Position numbers and translations under genes: made by a program. From assembly GCF_016811995.1 (NCBI RefSeq), contig NZ_CP069159.1:1674001-1738000 (forward strand): a stretch of 64,000 nt of DNA, written 5' to 3'. Source of the stretch: Citrobacter sp. R56. GTDB lineage: Bacteria > Pseudomonadota > Gammaproteobacteria > Enterobacterales > Enterobacteriaceae. Shown piece after piece: positions 39,715 through 50,032 of the stretch. The first letter of the stretch is position 1. The number at the start of each line of letters is the position of its first letter. A model generated the notes under the pieces. The model saw only the letters and a list, made by a program, of their open reading frames with translations. It did no database searches and was not told the origin of the DNA.

Positions 39715-40263
39715 ATGCAGGATCTCAGTGGTTTTTCTGTGCCAAAAGGGTTCCGGGGCGGCAATGCCATCAAAGTGCAATTATGGTGGGCGGTACAGGC
39801 GACATTATTTGCATGGTCGCCACAGGTGATGTATCGCTGGCGTGCATTTTTATTACGCTTATTTGGCGCAAAAATCGGAAAAAACGCAGTAATTAGACCG
39901 TCAGTAAAAATTACCTACCCGTGGAAATTAACCCTGGGAGATTACGCCTGGGTCGGGGATGACGCGGTTTTATATACGCTGGGTGAGATTACGATAGGTG
40001 CACATTCTGTTATTTCACAGAAAAGTTATTTGTGCACCGGTAGTCACGATCACCGCAGTCAACATTTTGATATTAACGCCACACCGATTGTGATTGGCGA
40101 GAAATGCTGGCTGGCGACGGATGTTTTCGTTGCCCCTGGCATCACCATCGGCGACGGCACCGTGGTCGGTGCGCGCAGCAGTGTTTTTAAGTCGCTACCG
40201 GCAAACGTGATTTGTCGTGGCAATCCGGCAGTGGTGATACGCGAACGCGTTCAGGCTGAATAA
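39715..40263 (+). CDS. wcaF: Colanic acid O-acetyltransferase WcaF
   Basis: I choose the ATG at 39715, correctly spaced from TAAGGAG, giving 182 residues as in E. coli; an in-frame GTG at 39712 is less likely. It contains hexapeptide-repeat beta-helix motifs of the maltose/galactoside acetyltransferase type ([59 protein letters not shown]) with the conserved catalytic His in GSHDH. It acetylates a sugar of the colanic acid repeat using acetyl-CoA. Confidence 0.94.
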   Translation: MQDLSGFSVPKGFRGGNAIKVQLWWAVQATLFAWSPQVMYRWRAFLLRLFGAKIGKNAVIRPSVKITYPWKLTLGDYAWVGDDAVLYTLGEITIGAHSVISQKSYLCTGSHDHRSQHFDINATPIVIGEKCWLATDVFVAPGITIGDGTVVGARSSVFKSLPANVICRGNPAVVIRERVQAE

Positions 40264-40292
40264 TTTCTAATAAGTACAGAAGGAAAACAGAC

Positions 40293-41414
40293 ATGTCAAA
40301 AGTCGCTCTCATTACTGGCGTCACCGGGCAGGACGGTTCTTACCTGGCGGAGCTTCTCCTGGAGAAAGGTTACGAAGTGCACGGTATCAAGCGCCGCGCT
40401 TCGTCGTTCAACACCGAGCGTGTGGATCACATCTATCAGGACCCACACGCCAGCAACCCAAAATTCCATCTGCACTACGGTGATCTGACTGACTCCTCCA
40501 ACCTGACGCGCATTTTGCAGGAAGTGCAGCCCGATGAAGTTTACAACCTGGGGGCGATGAGCCACGTCGCGGTGTCCTTTGAATCGCCGGAATACACCGC
40601 TGACGTCGATGCGATGGGGACGCTGCGCCTGCTGGAAGCAATCCGCTTCCTCGGTCTGGAAAAGAAAACGCGTTTCTATCAGGCCTCCACCTCTGAGCTG
40701 TATGGCCTGGTGCAGGAAATCCCGCAGAAAGAGACCACGCCGTTCTATCCGCGTTCTCCGTATGCGGTGGCCAAACTGTACGCCTACTGGATCACCGTAA
40801 ACTACCGTGAATCCTACGGGATCTACGCCTGTAACGGCATTTTGTTTAACCATGAATCGCCGCGCCGTGGCGAAACCTTCGTGACCCGCAAAATTACCCG
40901 CGCGATCGCCAATATCGCTCAGGGTCTGGAGTCGTGCCTGTACCTCGGCAATATGGATTCCTTGCGTGACTGGGGCCACGCCAAAGACTACGTCAAAATG
41001 CAGTGGATGATGCTGCAGCAGGAGAAACCGGAAGACTTCGTGATCGCCACCGGTGTGCAGTACTCCGTGCGTCAGTTCGTTGAAATGGCGGCAGGGCAAC
41101 TGGGGATCAAATTGCGTTTCGAAGGGGAAGGCGTAGACGAGAAAGGTATCGTCGTCTCCGTGACCGGTCATGATGCGCCGGGCGTTAAAGCGGGTGATGT
41201 GATTGTGGCGGTTGACCCGCGTTATTTCCGCCCTGCGGAAGTGGAAACCCTGCTGGGCGATCCTTCCCGCGCGCACCAAAAACTGGGCTGGAAGCCGGAG
41301 ATTACCCTGCAGCAGATGGTGTCAGAGATGGTCGCAAACGATCTGGAAGCGGCGAAGAAGCACTCACTGCTGAAATCTCATGGTTACGAGGTTGCCATCG
41401 CGCTGGAGTCCTGA
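40293..41414 (+). CDS. gmd: GDP-mannose 4,6-dehydratase
   Basis: The protein has 373 residues of the extended SDR family. The Rossmann motif [12 protein letters not shown] (9-20) binds NADP, with STSELYG carrying the catalytic acid/Glu and [15 protein letters not shown] carrying the YxxxK pair. It converts GDP-mannose to GDP-4-keto-6-deoxymannose, the first step of GDP-L-fucose synthesis. It is followed two bases later by fcl, which completes the pathway. A good AGAAGGAAA ribosome binding site precedes it. Confidence 0.97.
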   Translation: MSKVALITGVTGQDGSYLAELLLEKGYEVHGIKRRASSFNTERVDHIYQDPHASNPKFHLHYGDLTDSSNLTRILQEVQPDEVYNLGAMSHVAVSFESPEYTADVDAMGTLRLLEAIRFLGLEKKTRFYQASTSELYGLVQEIPQKETTPFYPRSPYAVAKLYAYWITVNYRESYGIYACNGILFNHESPRRGETFVTRKITRAIANIAQGLESCLYLGNMDSLRDWGHAKDYVKMQWMMLQQEKPEDFVIATGVQYSVRQFVEMAAGQLGIKLRFEGEGVDEKGIVVSVTGHDAPGVKAGDVIVAVDPRYFRPAEVETLLGDPSRAHQKLGWKPEITLQQMVSEMVANDLEAAKKHSLLKSHGYEVAIALES

Positions 41415-41416
41415 GG

Positions 41417-42382
41417 ATGATGAAACAACGTATTTTTGTGGCGGGCCATCGCGGGATGGTGGGCTCTGCCATTGTCAGACAACTGGAACAGCGCAGCGAT
41501 GTGGAACTGGTATTGCGCACCCGCGACGAGCTGAATCTGCTGGATAGCAAAGCGGTGCAGGCGTTCTTTGCCGACGCGCGCCTCGATCAGGTGTATCTGG
41601 CGGCGGCGAAGGTGGGCGGTATTGTGGCGAACAACACGTACCCGGCTGATTTCATTTATGAAAACATGATGATAGAGAGCAATATCATCCACGCCGCGCA
41701 TTTGCATAACGTCAATAAGCTGCTGTTCCTCGGCTCATCCTGCATTTATCCAAAACTGGCGACACAGCCGATGGCGGAAAGCGAGCTGTTGCAGGGAACG
41801 CTTGAGCCGACCAACGAGCCGTACGCCATCGCCAAGATTGCTGGGATCAAGCTGTGCGAATCCTATAACCGCCAGTATCACCGCGACTATCGTTCGGTGA
41901 TGCCGACCAATCTGTACGGTTCGCATGACAACTTCCATCCGAGTAATTCGCACGTGATCCCGGCGCTGCTACGTCGTTTCCATGAGGCGACGGTACAGAA
42001 TGCAGCGGATGTGGTGGTGTGGGGCAGCGGTACGCCGATGCGTGAGTTTCTGCACGTGGATGACATGGCGGCTGCCAGCATCCATGTTATGGAACTCGAC
42101 CGAGAAGTCTGGCAGGAGAATACCCAGCCGATGCTGTCGCACATCAACGTCGGTACCGGCGTGGATTGCACCATTCGCGAACTGGCGCAAACCATCGCGA
42201 AGGTGGTGGGCTACAAAGGTCGCGTGGTATTTGACGCCACGCAACCGGATGGCACCCCGCGCAAACTGCTCGACGTCACCCGTCTGCACCAGCTTGGTTG
42301 GTATCACGAGATCTCGCTGGAAGCGGGCCTTGCCAGCACGTACCAGTGGTTCCTTGAGAACCAGCACCGGTTTCGGGGGTAA
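41417..42382 (+). CDS. fcl: GDP-L-fucose synthase
   Basis: The protein has 321 residues, SDR family. The N-terminal [14 protein letters not shown] loop binds NADPH; SSCIYP and [16 protein letters not shown] provide the catalytic Ser, Tyr and Lys. It acts as both 3,5-epimerase and 4-reductase on the Gmd product to give GDP-L-fucose for colanic acid. It was formerly called WcaG. Position between gmd and gmm is conserved. Confidence 0.97.
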   Translation: MMKQRIFVAGHRGMVGSAIVRQLEQRSDVELVLRTRDELNLLDSKAVQAFFADARLDQVYLAAAKVGGIVANNTYPADFIYENMMIESNIIHAAHLHNVNKLLFLGSSCIYPKLATQPMAESELLQGTLEPTNEPYAIAKIAGIKLCESYNRQYHRDYRSVMPTNLYGSHDNFHPSNSHVIPALLRRFHEATVQNAADVVVWGSGTPMREFLHVDDMAAASIHVMELDREVWQENTQPMLSHINVGTGVDCTIRELAQTIAKVVGYKGRVVFDATQPDGTPRKLLDVTRLHQLGWYHEISLEAGLASTYQWFLENQHRFRG

Positions 42383-42384
42383 GC

Positions 42385-42864
42385 ATGTTTTTACGTCAGG
42401 ACGATTTTGCCACCGTAGTGCGATCCACACCGTTGATTTCCATTGATCTGATTGTGGAAAACGCGCGCGGAGAATTTCTGCTGGGCAAACGCCTCAACCG
42501 ACCCGCGCAGGGAGACTGGTTTGTGCCCGGCGGTCGGGTGCAAAAAGATGAGTCGCTGCACGCGGCCTTCGAACGCCTGACGCAGGCTGAACTGGGCTTA
42601 CGTTTACCGATATCCGCAGGCGAATTTTATGGTGTCTGGCAGCACTTCTATGACGATAACTTCTCGGAAGAGACCTTCTCGACCCATTACGTTGTGCTCG
42701 GTTTTCGACTGCGCGTTCAGGAAGGCGACCTTCAGTTACCGGACGCCCAGCACGAAGCATACCGTTGGCTGACGCCTGCTGCGCTGCTGGCAAGTGACGA
42801 CGTTCATGAAAATAGCCGCGCCTATTTTATGCCGGAACGCCAGGCCGGGGTGCCGGGCTTATGA
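42385..42864 (+). CDS. gmm: GDP-mannose mannosyl hydrolase (Nudix)
   Basis: The protein has 159 residues. It is a Nudix-fold enzyme with a shortened Nudix box ([24 protein letters not shown]) lacking the usual final glutamates, characteristic of GDPMH. It hydrolyses GDP-mannose and GDP-glucose to GDP and sugar by attack at the anomeric carbon, probably tuning the GDP-sugar pool. It was formerly called WcaH. It overlaps wcaI by four bases. Confidence 0.95.
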   Translation: MFLRQDDFATVVRSTPLISIDLIVENARGEFLLGKRLNRPAQGDWFVPGGRVQKDESLHAAFERLTQAELGLRLPISAGEFYGVWQHFYDDNFSEETFSTHYVVLGFRLRVQEGDLQLPDAQHEAYRWLTPAALLASDDVHENSRAYFMPERQAGVPGL

Positions 42865-44084
42865 AAATTTTGGTATACGGCATCAACTACTCACCAGAAC
42901 TGACCGGCATTGGTAAGTACACCGGCGAGATGGTGGAGTGGATGGCGCGTGAAGGCCATGAGGTCCGGGTGATTACCGCACCGCCGTACTATCCACAATG
43001 GAAAGTCGGCGAGCGCTACTCCAGCTGGCGTTACCGCCGGGAAGAGGGCGATGCCACCGTCTGGCGCTGCCCGCTCTACGTACCGGTGCAACCGTCAACG
43101 CTGAAGCGCCTGCTGCATTTGGGCAGCTTTGCGCTGAGTAGCTTTTTCCCGTTACTGGCGCAACGGCGCTGGAAGCCGGATCGCATTATTGGCGTGGTGC
43201 CCACGCTGTTTTGCACGCCGGGGATGCGTCTGCTGGCAAAACTCTCCGGCGCACGCACGCTGTTGCATATTCAGGATTACGAAGTGGACGCGATGCTCGG
43301 CCTGGGGCTGGCCGGGAAAGGCAAGCGCGGTAAGGTTGCCAGACTGGCAGCGGCGTTTGAGCGTAGCGGCCTGCATCATGTTGACAACGTCTCCACCATC
43401 TCCCGCTCAATGATGAATAAAGCGCAGGAGAAAGGGGTGGCGGCGGAGAAGATCATTTTCTTTCCAAACTGGTCGGAAGTGGCCCGTTTTCGTGATGTTA
43501 GCGACGACGATGTCCGCACACTGCGCGCACAGCTTGAACTGCCGCTTGATCGCAAAATCATTCTCTACTCCGGCAACATTGGCGAAAAACAGGGGCTGGA
43601 AAGCGTGATTGCGGCGGCGGAACAACTGTGCGAACAGCCGCTGTTGTTTGCGATTGTCGGTCAGGGTGGCGGTAAAGCGCGACTGGAAAAAATGGCCCGT
43701 GAACGCGGCCTGGAGAACATTAAATTCTTCCCGCTTCAGCCTTACGCCGCGTTACCTGCGCTGCTGAAAATGGGCGACTGCCATCTGGTGGTGCAAAAGC
43801 GCGGCGCGGCGGACGCGGTTCTGCCCTCCAAGCTCACCAATATTCTGGCGGTGGGCGGCAATGCGGTGATTACCGCAGAAGCCCAGACCGAACTGGGTCA
43901 GCTCTGCGACAGCTATCCGGGCATCGCCGTTTGCGTGGAGCCCGAATCGGTCGACGCGCTGGTGAGCGGTATTATGCAAGCGCTCGCCATGCCTGAAAAC
44001 AACACGGTGGCACGTGACTATGCCGAACGCACGTTCGATAAAGAGAACGTGTTACGTCAATTTATTGCAGATATTCGGGATTAA
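42861..44084 (+). CDS. wcaI: Colanic acid glycosyltransferase WcaI (GT4)
   Basis: The protein has 407 residues with a GT-B fold: N-terminal [22 protein letters not shown] and C-terminal [21 protein letters not shown], followed by [17 protein letters not shown]. It is predicted to add fucose to the lipid-linked first glucose of the colanic acid unit; the donor is family knowledge. A hydrophobic segment near 85-105 may contact the membrane. It is coupled to gmm by a four-base overlap and followed three bases later by cpsB. Confidence 0.94.
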   Translation: MKILVYGINYSPELTGIGKYTGEMVEWMAREGHEVRVITAPPYYPQWKVGERYSSWRYRREEGDATVWRCPLYVPVQPSTLKRLLHLGSFALSSFFPLLAQRRWKPDRIIGVVPTLFCTPGMRLLAKLSGARTLLHIQDYEVDAMLGLGLAGKGKRGKVARLAAAFERSGLHHVDNVSTISRSMMNKAQEKGVAAEKIIFFPNWSEVARFRDVSDDDVRTLRAQLELPLDRKIILYSGNIGEKQGLESVIAAAEQLCEQPLLFAIVGQGGGKARLEKMARERGLENIKFFPLQPYAALPALLKMGDCHLVVQKRGAADAVLPSKLTNILAVGGNAVITAEAQTELGQLCDSYPGIAVCVEPESVDALVSGIMQALAMPENNTVARDYAERTFDKENVLRQFIADIRD

Positions 44085-44087
44085 ATA

Positions 44088-45524
44088 ATGAATCAGACCA
44101 AACTCTATCCGGTCGTGATGGCGGGTGGCTCCGGTAGCCGCTTATGGCCGCTTTCCCGCGTACTTTATCCAAAACAGTTTTTATGCCTGAAGGGCGATCT
44201 CACGATGTTGCAAACGACCATTTGTCGTCTGAACGGCGTGGAGTGCGAAAGCCCGGTGGTGATTTGTAATGAGCAGCACCGCTTTATCGTCGCGGAACAA
44301 CTGCGACAGCTGAACAAGCTGACCGAGAATATCATTCTCGAACCGGCAGGGCGTAACACCGCCCCCGCGATTGCGCTGGCGGCGCTGGCGGCTAAGCGCC
44401 ACAGCCCGGAGAACGACCCGTTGATGCTGGTGCTGGCGGCCGATCATGTGATTGCCGATGAAGAGGCGTTCCGCACGGCGGTGCGCAACGCGATGCCGTA
44501 TGCCGACGCGGGCAAACTGGTGACGTTTGGGATCGTGCCGGATCTGCCGGAAACCGGCTATGGCTATATTCGTCGCGGCAATGTCACTCCGGGTAAGCAC
44601 GATGCCGTCGCGTTTGAGGTCGCGCAATTTGTCGAGAAACCCGATCTCGAGACCGCGCAGTCGTGGGTGGCAAGCGGTGACTACTACTGGAACAGCGGGA
44701 TGTTCCTGTTTCGCGCCAGGCGTTATCTGGAAGAGTTGAAAAAATACCGTCCCGATATTTTTGACGCCTGTGAGAAAGCGATGAGCGCCGTTGATCCCGA
44801 TCTTGATTTCATCCGCGTGGAGGAAGAGGCGTTTCTCGCTTGCCCGGAAGAGTCTGTGGATTACGCGGTGATGGAACATACTGCGGATGCCGTCGTTCTC
44901 CCGATGGACGCGGGCTGGAGCGATGTGGGGTCGTGGTCCTCACTGTGGGAAATCAGCGCGCATACGGCGGAAGGCAATGTCCATCATGGCGATGTGATCA
45001 GCCACAAAACCGAGAACAGCTATGTGTATGCCGAATCCGGCCTGGTCACCACGGTTGGCGTGAAGGATTTGGTGGTTGTGCAGACCAAAGATGCTGTGCT
45101 GATCGCTGACCGTAACGCGGTACAGGATGTGAAAAAAGTGGTGGAACAGATCAAAGCTGACGGACGCCACGAGCACCATATTCACCGCGAAGTGTACCGT
45201 CCGTGGGGCAAATACGATTCCATCGACGCGGGCGACCGCTACCAGGTGAAACGGATCACCGTGAAGCCGGGCGAAGGGCTTTCCGTTCAGATGCACCATC
45301 ACCGCGCCGAACACTGGGTTGTGGTGGCAGGTACCGCAAAAGTCACCATTGATGGTGATATCAAACTGCTCGGTGAAAACGAGTCTGTCTACATTCCTCT
45401 GGGGGCGACCCACTGCCTGGAGAATCCGGGAAAAATTCCGCTCGATTTAATTGAAGTGCGCTCCGGCTCGTATCTCGAAGAGGACGACGTGGTGCGGTTT
45501 GAGGATCGCTACGGTCGGATGTAG
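44088..45524 (+). CDS. cpsB: Mannose-1-phosphate guanylyltransferase CpsB (ManC)
   Basis: The protein has 478 residues, type II bifunctional-like architecture. The N-terminal nucleotidyltransferase domain opens with [22 protein letters not shown], including the pyrophosphorylase signature and FVEKPD. The C-terminal cupin (about 345-470) has [10 protein letters not shown] and [16 protein letters not shown], as in the phosphomannose isomerase-like domain. It makes GDP-mannose from mannose-1-phosphate and GTP, feeding Gmd. A REP element follows. Confidence 0.96.
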   Translation: MNQTKLYPVVMAGGSGSRLWPLSRVLYPKQFLCLKGDLTMLQTTICRLNGVECESPVVICNEQHRFIVAEQLRQLNKLTENIILEPAGRNTAPAIALAALAAKRHSPENDPLMLVLAADHVIADEEAFRTAVRNAMPYADAGKLVTFGIVPDLPETGYGYIRRGNVTPGKHDAVAFEVAQFVEKPDLETAQSWVASGDYYWNSGMFLFRARRYLEELKKYRPDIFDACEKAMSAVDPDLDFIRVEEEAFLACPEESVDYAVMEHTADAVVLPMDAGWSDVGSWSSLWEISAHTAEGNVHHGDVISHKTENSYVYAESGLVTTVGVKDLVVVQTKDAVLIADRNAVQDVKKVVEQIKADGRHEHHIHREVYRPWGKYDSIDAGDRYQVKRITVKPGEGLSVQMHHHRAEHWVVVAGTAKVTIDGDIKLLGENESVYIPLGATHCLENPGKIPLDLIEVRSGSYLEEDDVVRFEDRYGRM

Positions 45525-45594
45525 GCCTGATAAGACGCGTAGCGTCGCCATCAGGCAATGACCGCCGGATAGCGCGTTGCTTATCCGGCCTACG
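45523..45594. repeat. REP/BIME palindromic element between cpsB and cpsG
   Basis: Two facing REP-like units start TAGGCCTGATAAGACGCG and end GCTTATCCGGCCTAC, separated by a short spacer. It has the same type and orientation scheme as the element between wzc and wcaA, and begins at the cpsB stop codon. Confidence 0.8.
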
Positions 45595-45689
45595 GATCGC
45601 GCCGGGTCACTACCTGGCAAATAACGACAAAGCTAATTTTTGGCCATTAACGGGTCAGGGCTAACTGTTGCCTGAAGAAGGGTAAAAAC

Positions 45690-47060
45690 ATGACGAAATT
45701 AACCTGTTTCAAAGCCTACGACATTCGCGGCAGGCTGGGCGAAGAGCTTAACGACGAGATCGCATGGCGCATTGGTCGCGCGTATGGCGAATTTCTGAAA
45801 CCGAAAACGGTTGTGCTGGGCGGCGACGTCCGTCTGACAAGCCTGGCGCTAAAGCTGGCGCTGGCGAACGGGTTGCAGGATGCCGGCGTTGACGTGCTGG
45901 ACATTGGCCTGTCCGGTACCGAAGAGATCTATTTTGCCACTTTCCACCTCGGCGTGGATGGCGGTATCGAAGTGACGGCCAGCCACAACCCGATGGACTA
46001 CAACGGCATGAAACTGGTGCGCGAGGGCGCCCGGCCGATCAGCGGCGACACGGGGCTGCGCGATATCCAGCGTCTGGCCGAGAGCAATGACTTCCCGCCG
46101 GTGAATGACGCCAAGCGCGGCAGCTACACACAGATCTCCCTGCGTGATGCCTATATCAATCATCTGTTCGGCTACATCAACGTCAACAACATCACCCCGC
46201 TGAAACTGGTGATTAACTCCGGTAACGGTGCGGCGGGTCCGGTGGTGGATGCCATCGAAGCCCGTTTTAAAACGTGCGGCGTGCCGGTTGAGTTCATCAA
46301 AGTCCACAACACGCCGGACGGCAATTTCCCGAACGGGATACCGAATCCGCTGCTGCCAGAGTGTCGTGCGGATACCCGCAACGCGGTGATTGAGCATGGC
46401 GCAGATATGGGCATTGCGTTTGACGGTGATTTCGACCGCTGCTTCTTCTTCGACCAGACAGGACAGTTTATTGAGGGCTACTACATCGTCGGCCTGCTGG
46501 CGGAGGCGTTTCTTGAGAAGCATCCGGGCGCGAAGATCATTCACGATCCGCGCCTTTCCTGGAACACCGTTGATGTGGTGACGGCGGCGGGCGGCACGCC
46601 AGTGATGTCGAAAACCGGTCACGCGTTCATTAAAGAACGGATGCGTCAGGAAGACGCCATCTACGGCGGCGAGATGAGCGCCCATCACTATTTCCGTGAT
46701 TTTGCCTACTGCGACAGCGGGATGATCCCGTGGCTGTTGGTGGCTGAACTTGTGTGTCTTAAAGGACAGTCGCTGGGCGAAATGGTGCGCGACCGGATGG
46801 TGGCGTTTCCGGCAAGCGGAGAGATCAACAGCCAACTCGCAGAGCCGGTATCGGCGATTGGCCGCGTTGAGCAGCACTTTGCGGGCGAGGCGCTGGCGGT
46901 GGACAGAACCGACGGCATCAGCATGTCGTTTACTGACTGGCGTTTCAATTTGCGCTCGTCAAACACCGAGCCGGTGGTGCGTCTTAACGTTGAATCGCGT
47001 GGCGATATTCCGCTGATGGAAGCGCGAACGCGCACTCTGCTGGCGTTGTTGAATCAGTAA
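45690..47060 (+). CDS. cpsG: Phosphomannomutase CpsG (ManB)
   Basis: The protein has 456 residues of the alpha-D-phosphohexomutase family. The phosphoserine loop [13 protein letters not shown] has catalytic Ser98; the metal-binding loop DGDFDRCF and the substrate loop [10 protein letters not shown] are intact, as is the C-terminal phosphate loop ([12 protein letters not shown]). It converts mannose-6-phosphate to mannose-1-phosphate for GDP-mannose. An AAGAAGGGT stretch lies upstream of the ATG, and the REP element lies between it and cpsB. Confidence 0.97.
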   Translation: MTKLTCFKAYDIRGRLGEELNDEIAWRIGRAYGEFLKPKTVVLGGDVRLTSLALKLALANGLQDAGVDVLDIGLSGTEEIYFATFHLGVDGGIEVTASHNPMDYNGMKLVREGARPISGDTGLRDIQRLAESNDFPPVNDAKRGSYTQISLRDAYINHLFGYINVNNITPLKLVINSGNGAAGPVVDAIEARFKTCGVPVEFIKVHNTPDGNFPNGIPNPLLPECRADTRNAVIEHGADMGIAFDGDFDRCFFFDQTGQFIEGYYIVGLLAEAFLEKHPGAKIIHDPRLSWNTVDVVTAAGGTPVMSKTGHAFIKERMRQEDAIYGGEMSAHHYFRDFAYCDSGMIPWLLVAELVCLKGQSLGEMVRDRMVAFPASGEINSQLAEPVSAIGRVEQHFAGEALAVDRTDGISMSFTDWRFNLRSSNTEPVVRLNVESRGDIPLMEARTRTLLALLNQ

Positions 47061-47073
47061 TGTCAGTGCTTCT

Positions 47074-47102
47074 CTTATCCAGTCAGGGAATGGCTGGATA
47101 AG
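47074..47102. repeat. Perfect 9-bp inverted repeat between cpsG and wcaJ
   Basis: CTTATCCAG and CTGGATAAG pair perfectly around an 11-base loop, 14 bases after the cpsG stop. There is no T-run, so it is more likely an mRNA stability or processing structure than a terminator. Confidence 0.5.
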
Positions 47103-47122
47103 GGCTAAGAACAGGAACAACG

Positions 47123-48517
47123 ATGACAAATCTAAAAAAGCGCGAGCGAGCCAAAACCAATGCATCGTTAATCTCTATGGTGCAACGCTTTTCAGATATC
47201 ACCCTCATGTTTGGCGGGCTGTGGGTCGTCTGCCAGGTGAGCGGCTTGCCATTTCTGTATATGCACCTGTTGGTGGCCTTAATTACGTTGGTGGTGTTCC
47301 AGATGCTGGGAGGCATAACGGATTTTTACCGCTCCTGGCGCGGGGTCAAAATTTCGACGGAACTGGCGCTGCTGCTGCGTAACTGGACGCTGAGCCTGGT
47401 GTTTAGCGCAGGTTTAATCGCTTTCAATAACGACGTTGAGAACCGTCCTGCCGTCTGGCTGGCGTGGTATCTGCTCTCAAGCGTTGGACTGGTGGTCTGT
47501 CGTTCGTTGATTCGCTACGGGGCAGGCTGGTTGCGCCATCGTGGGTACAACAAACGGCGGGTGGCGGTGGCGGGCGATTTACCCGCCGGTCAGGCGTTGC
47601 TGGAGAGTTTTCGCAACGAACCGTGGCTGGGCTTTGAGGTGGTCGGCGTATATCACGATGCGAAACCGGGCGGCGTCTCATCGGACTGGGCGGGCAATCT
47701 GCGACAGCTGGTGGAAGATGCCAAAGCGTCACGCATTCACAACGTTTATATCGCCATGTCGATGTGTGATGGTGCAAGGGTGAAAAAGCTGGTGCGAGAA
47801 CTGGCCGACACCACCTGCTCGGTGATCCTTATCCCTGACGTTTTCACCTTCAATATTTTGCACTCCCGCATCGAAGAGGTGAGTGGCGTGCCGGTTGTAC
47901 CGCTGTATGACACGCCGCTCTCAGGCATCAATCGGCTGCTTAAACGTGCCGAAGACATTGTGCTGGCGTCGCTGATTTTGTTGCTGATTTCTCCGGTGCT
48001 GTGCTGCATTGCGCTGTCGGTCAAGCTGACATCTCCCGGCCCGGTTATTTTCCGCCAGACGCGCTACGGCATGGATGGCAAACCGATCAAAGTGTGGAAA
48101 TTCCGATCCATGAAAGTGATGGAAAACGATGCGGTGGTCACTCAGGCGACGCAAAACGATCCGCGCGTCACCCCCGTGGGTAACTTTCTGCGCCGCACAT
48201 CGCTGGACGAGTTACCGCAGTTTATCAACGTGTTGACGGGCGGCATGTCTATCGTGGGCCCGCGCCCCCATGCGGTGGCGCACAACGAGCAGTATCGCCA
48301 GCTTATCGAGGGTTACATGCTGCGCCACAAGGTTAAACCGGGCATTACCGGCTGGGCGCAAATCAACGGCTGGCGCGGTGAGACCGACACATTAGAGAAG
48401 ATGGAAAAGCGGGTTGAGTTTGATCTTGAGTACATCCGCGAATGGAGTCTGTGGTTCGACATCAAGATCGTCTTTCTGACCGTGTTTAAGGGCTTTGTGA
48501 ACAAAGCGGCTTACTGA
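47123..48517 (+). CDS. wcaJ: Undecaprenyl-phosphate glucose-1-phosphate transferase WcaJ
   Basis: The protein has 464 residues of the polyisoprenyl-phosphate hexose-1-phosphate transferase family. Four N-terminal helices and a CoA-binding-like middle domain precede a membrane re-entrant helix (about 275-300). The catalytic domain has KVWKFRSMK, TSLDELPQFINVLTGGMSIVGPRP and GITGWAQINGWRGETD. It starts the colanic acid unit by placing glucose-1-phosphate on undecaprenyl phosphate. Confidence 0.96.
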   Translation: MTNLKKRERAKTNASLISMVQRFSDITLMFGGLWVVCQVSGLPFLYMHLLVALITLVVFQMLGGITDFYRSWRGVKISTELALLLRNWTLSLVFSAGLIAFNNDVENRPAVWLAWYLLSSVGLVVCRSLIRYGAGWLRHRGYNKRRVAVAGDLPAGQALLESFRNEPWLGFEVVGVYHDAKPGGVSSDWAGNLRQLVEDAKASRIHNVYIAMSMCDGARVKKLVRELADTTCSVILIPDVFTFNILHSRIEEVSGVPVVPLYDTPLSGINRLLKRAEDIVLASLILLLISPVLCCIALSVKLTSPGPVIFRQTRYGMDGKPIKVWKFRSMKVMENDAVVTQATQNDPRVTPVGNFLRRTSLDELPQFINVLTGGMSIVGPRPHAVAHNEQYRQLIEGYMLRHKVKPGITGWAQINGWRGETDTLEKMEKRVEFDLEYIREWSLWFDIKIVFLTVFKGFVNKAAY

Positions 48518-48526
48518 GGAACGATC

Positions 48527-50005
48527 ATGAGTTTACGCGAAAAAACCCTCAGTGGCGCTAAGTGGTCGGCGATGGCCACCGTGGTCATTATCGGGCTGGG
48601 ACTGATTCAGATGACGGTGCTGGCGCGGATTATCGACAACCATCAGTTTGGTCTGTTAACCGTCTCGCTGGTGATTATTGCGCTGGCCGACACTCTCTCG
48701 GACTTTGGCATCGCCAACTCGATTATCCAGCGTAAAGAGATAAGCCATCTCGAACTGACCACGTTGTACTGGCTCAACGTCGGTCTGGGAATAGTGGTAT
48801 GCGTGGCGGTGTTTCTGCTTAGCGACGTGATTGGTAATGTGCTGAATAACCCCGATCTGGCGCCATTAATCAAAACCTTGTCGCTGGCATTTGTGGTTAC
48901 CCCCCATGGGCAGCAGTTCCGTGCGCTGATGCAAAAGGAGCTGGAATTCAACAAGATTGGCATGATCGAGACCAGTTCGGTGCTGGCGGGGTTTACCTTT
49001 ACGGTGGTCAGCGCCCATTTCTGGCCGTGGGCGTTAACCGCGATCCTTGGTTATCTGGTCAACAGCGCGGTCCGTACGCTGCTGTTTGGCTATTTTGGCC
49101 GCAAAATCTATCGTCCCGGACTGCACTTTTCGCTGGCATCCGTCTCGTCGAACTTACGTTTTGGCGCGTGGCTGACGGCAGACAGCATCATCAATTATGT
49201 GAATACCAATCTCTCAACCCTGGTGCTGGCGCGCATTCTTGGCGCAGGCGTGGCGGGGGGATACAACCTGGCGTACAACGTGGCGGTCGTACCGCCGATG
49301 AAACTCAACCCCATCATTACCCGCGTGTTGTTTCCTGCATTTGCCAAAATTCAGGACGATACCGAAAAGCTGCGGATTAACTTCTATAAGCTGCTGTCGG
49401 TGGTGGGGATCATTAACTTCCCTGCGCTGCTTGGCCTGATGGTGGTGTCGAACAATTTTGTGCCACTGGTTTTTGGCGAGAAATGGAGCGGTATCGTTCC
49501 GGTACTGCAGCTGTTGTGCGTGGTAGGACTGCTGCGCTCCGTTGGTAACCCGATTGGCTCGCTGCTGATGGCGAAAGCGCGCGTCGATATCAGCTTCAAA
49601 TTCAATGTGTTCAAAACGTGCCTGTTTATTCCGGCCATTCTCGTCGGTGGTCATCTGGCGGGTGCTATTGGTGTCACGCTGGGCTTTCTGCTGGTGCAAA
49701 TCATCAACACGGTGCTGAGTTACTTCGTGATGATCAAACCGGTGCTGGGCTCCAGCTATCGTCAGTACATCCTGAGCTTATGGCTACCGTTTTATCTCTC
49801 TTTACCGACGCTGGCGCTGAGTTATGGCCTGGGCGTTGCGTTGCAAGGGCATCTGCCGCTCGGCGTATTGCTGGCAACGCAAATTGCTGCGGGCGCGCTG
49901 GCCTTTGTCGTGATGATCGTGGCGTCGCGCCATCCGTTAGTGGTGGAAATAAAGCGCCAGTTTTGTCGCAACGAAAAAATGAAAACACTGCTACGCGCAG
50001 GATAA
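48527..50005 (+). CDS. wzxC: Colanic acid lipid-linked repeat flippase WzxC
   Basis: The protein has 492 residues with about 12-14 predicted membrane helices of the MOP superfamily, polysaccharide transporter group. The opening SLREKTLSGAKWSAMATVV and IDNHQFGLLTVSLVIIALADTLSDFGIANSIIQRKE are typical of the WzxC/TuaB-like subgroup. It moves the lipid-linked colanic acid unit across the inner membrane for WcaD. It lies ten bases after wcaJ. Confidence 0.95.
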   Translation: MSLREKTLSGAKWSAMATVVIIGLGLIQMTVLARIIDNHQFGLLTVSLVIIALADTLSDFGIANSIIQRKEISHLELTTLYWLNVGLGIVVCVAVFLLSDVIGNVLNNPDLAPLIKTLSLAFVVTPHGQQFRALMQKELEFNKIGMIETSSVLAGFTFTVVSAHFWPWALTAILGYLVNSAVRTLLFGYFGRKIYRPGLHFSLASVSSNLRFGAWLTADSIINYVNTNLSTLVLARILGAGVAGGYNLAYNVAVVPPMKLNPIITRVLFPAFAKIQDDTEKLRINFYKLLSVVGIINFPALLGLMVVSNNFVPLVFGEKWSGIVPVLQLLCVVGLLRSVGNPIGSLLMAKARVDISFKFNVFKTCLFIPAILVGGHLAGAIGVTLGFLLVQIINTVLSYFVMIKPVLGSSYRQYILSLWLPFYLSLPTLALSYGLGVALQGHLPLGVLLATQIAAGALAFVVMIVASRHPLVVEIKRQFCRNEKMKTLLRAG

Positions 50006-50032
50006 AGCTCAAACATGATTAATGGGATACAA

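Noticed and set aside
40296-41279. Minus-strand 327-codon ORF opposite gmd
   Set aside because: It is antisense to gmd with no domain; the long open frame reflects codon bias.
45849-46877. Minus-strand 342-codon ORF opposite cpsG
   Set aside because: It is a shadow of the high-GC cpsG coding sequence; cpsG motifs are intact on the plus strand.
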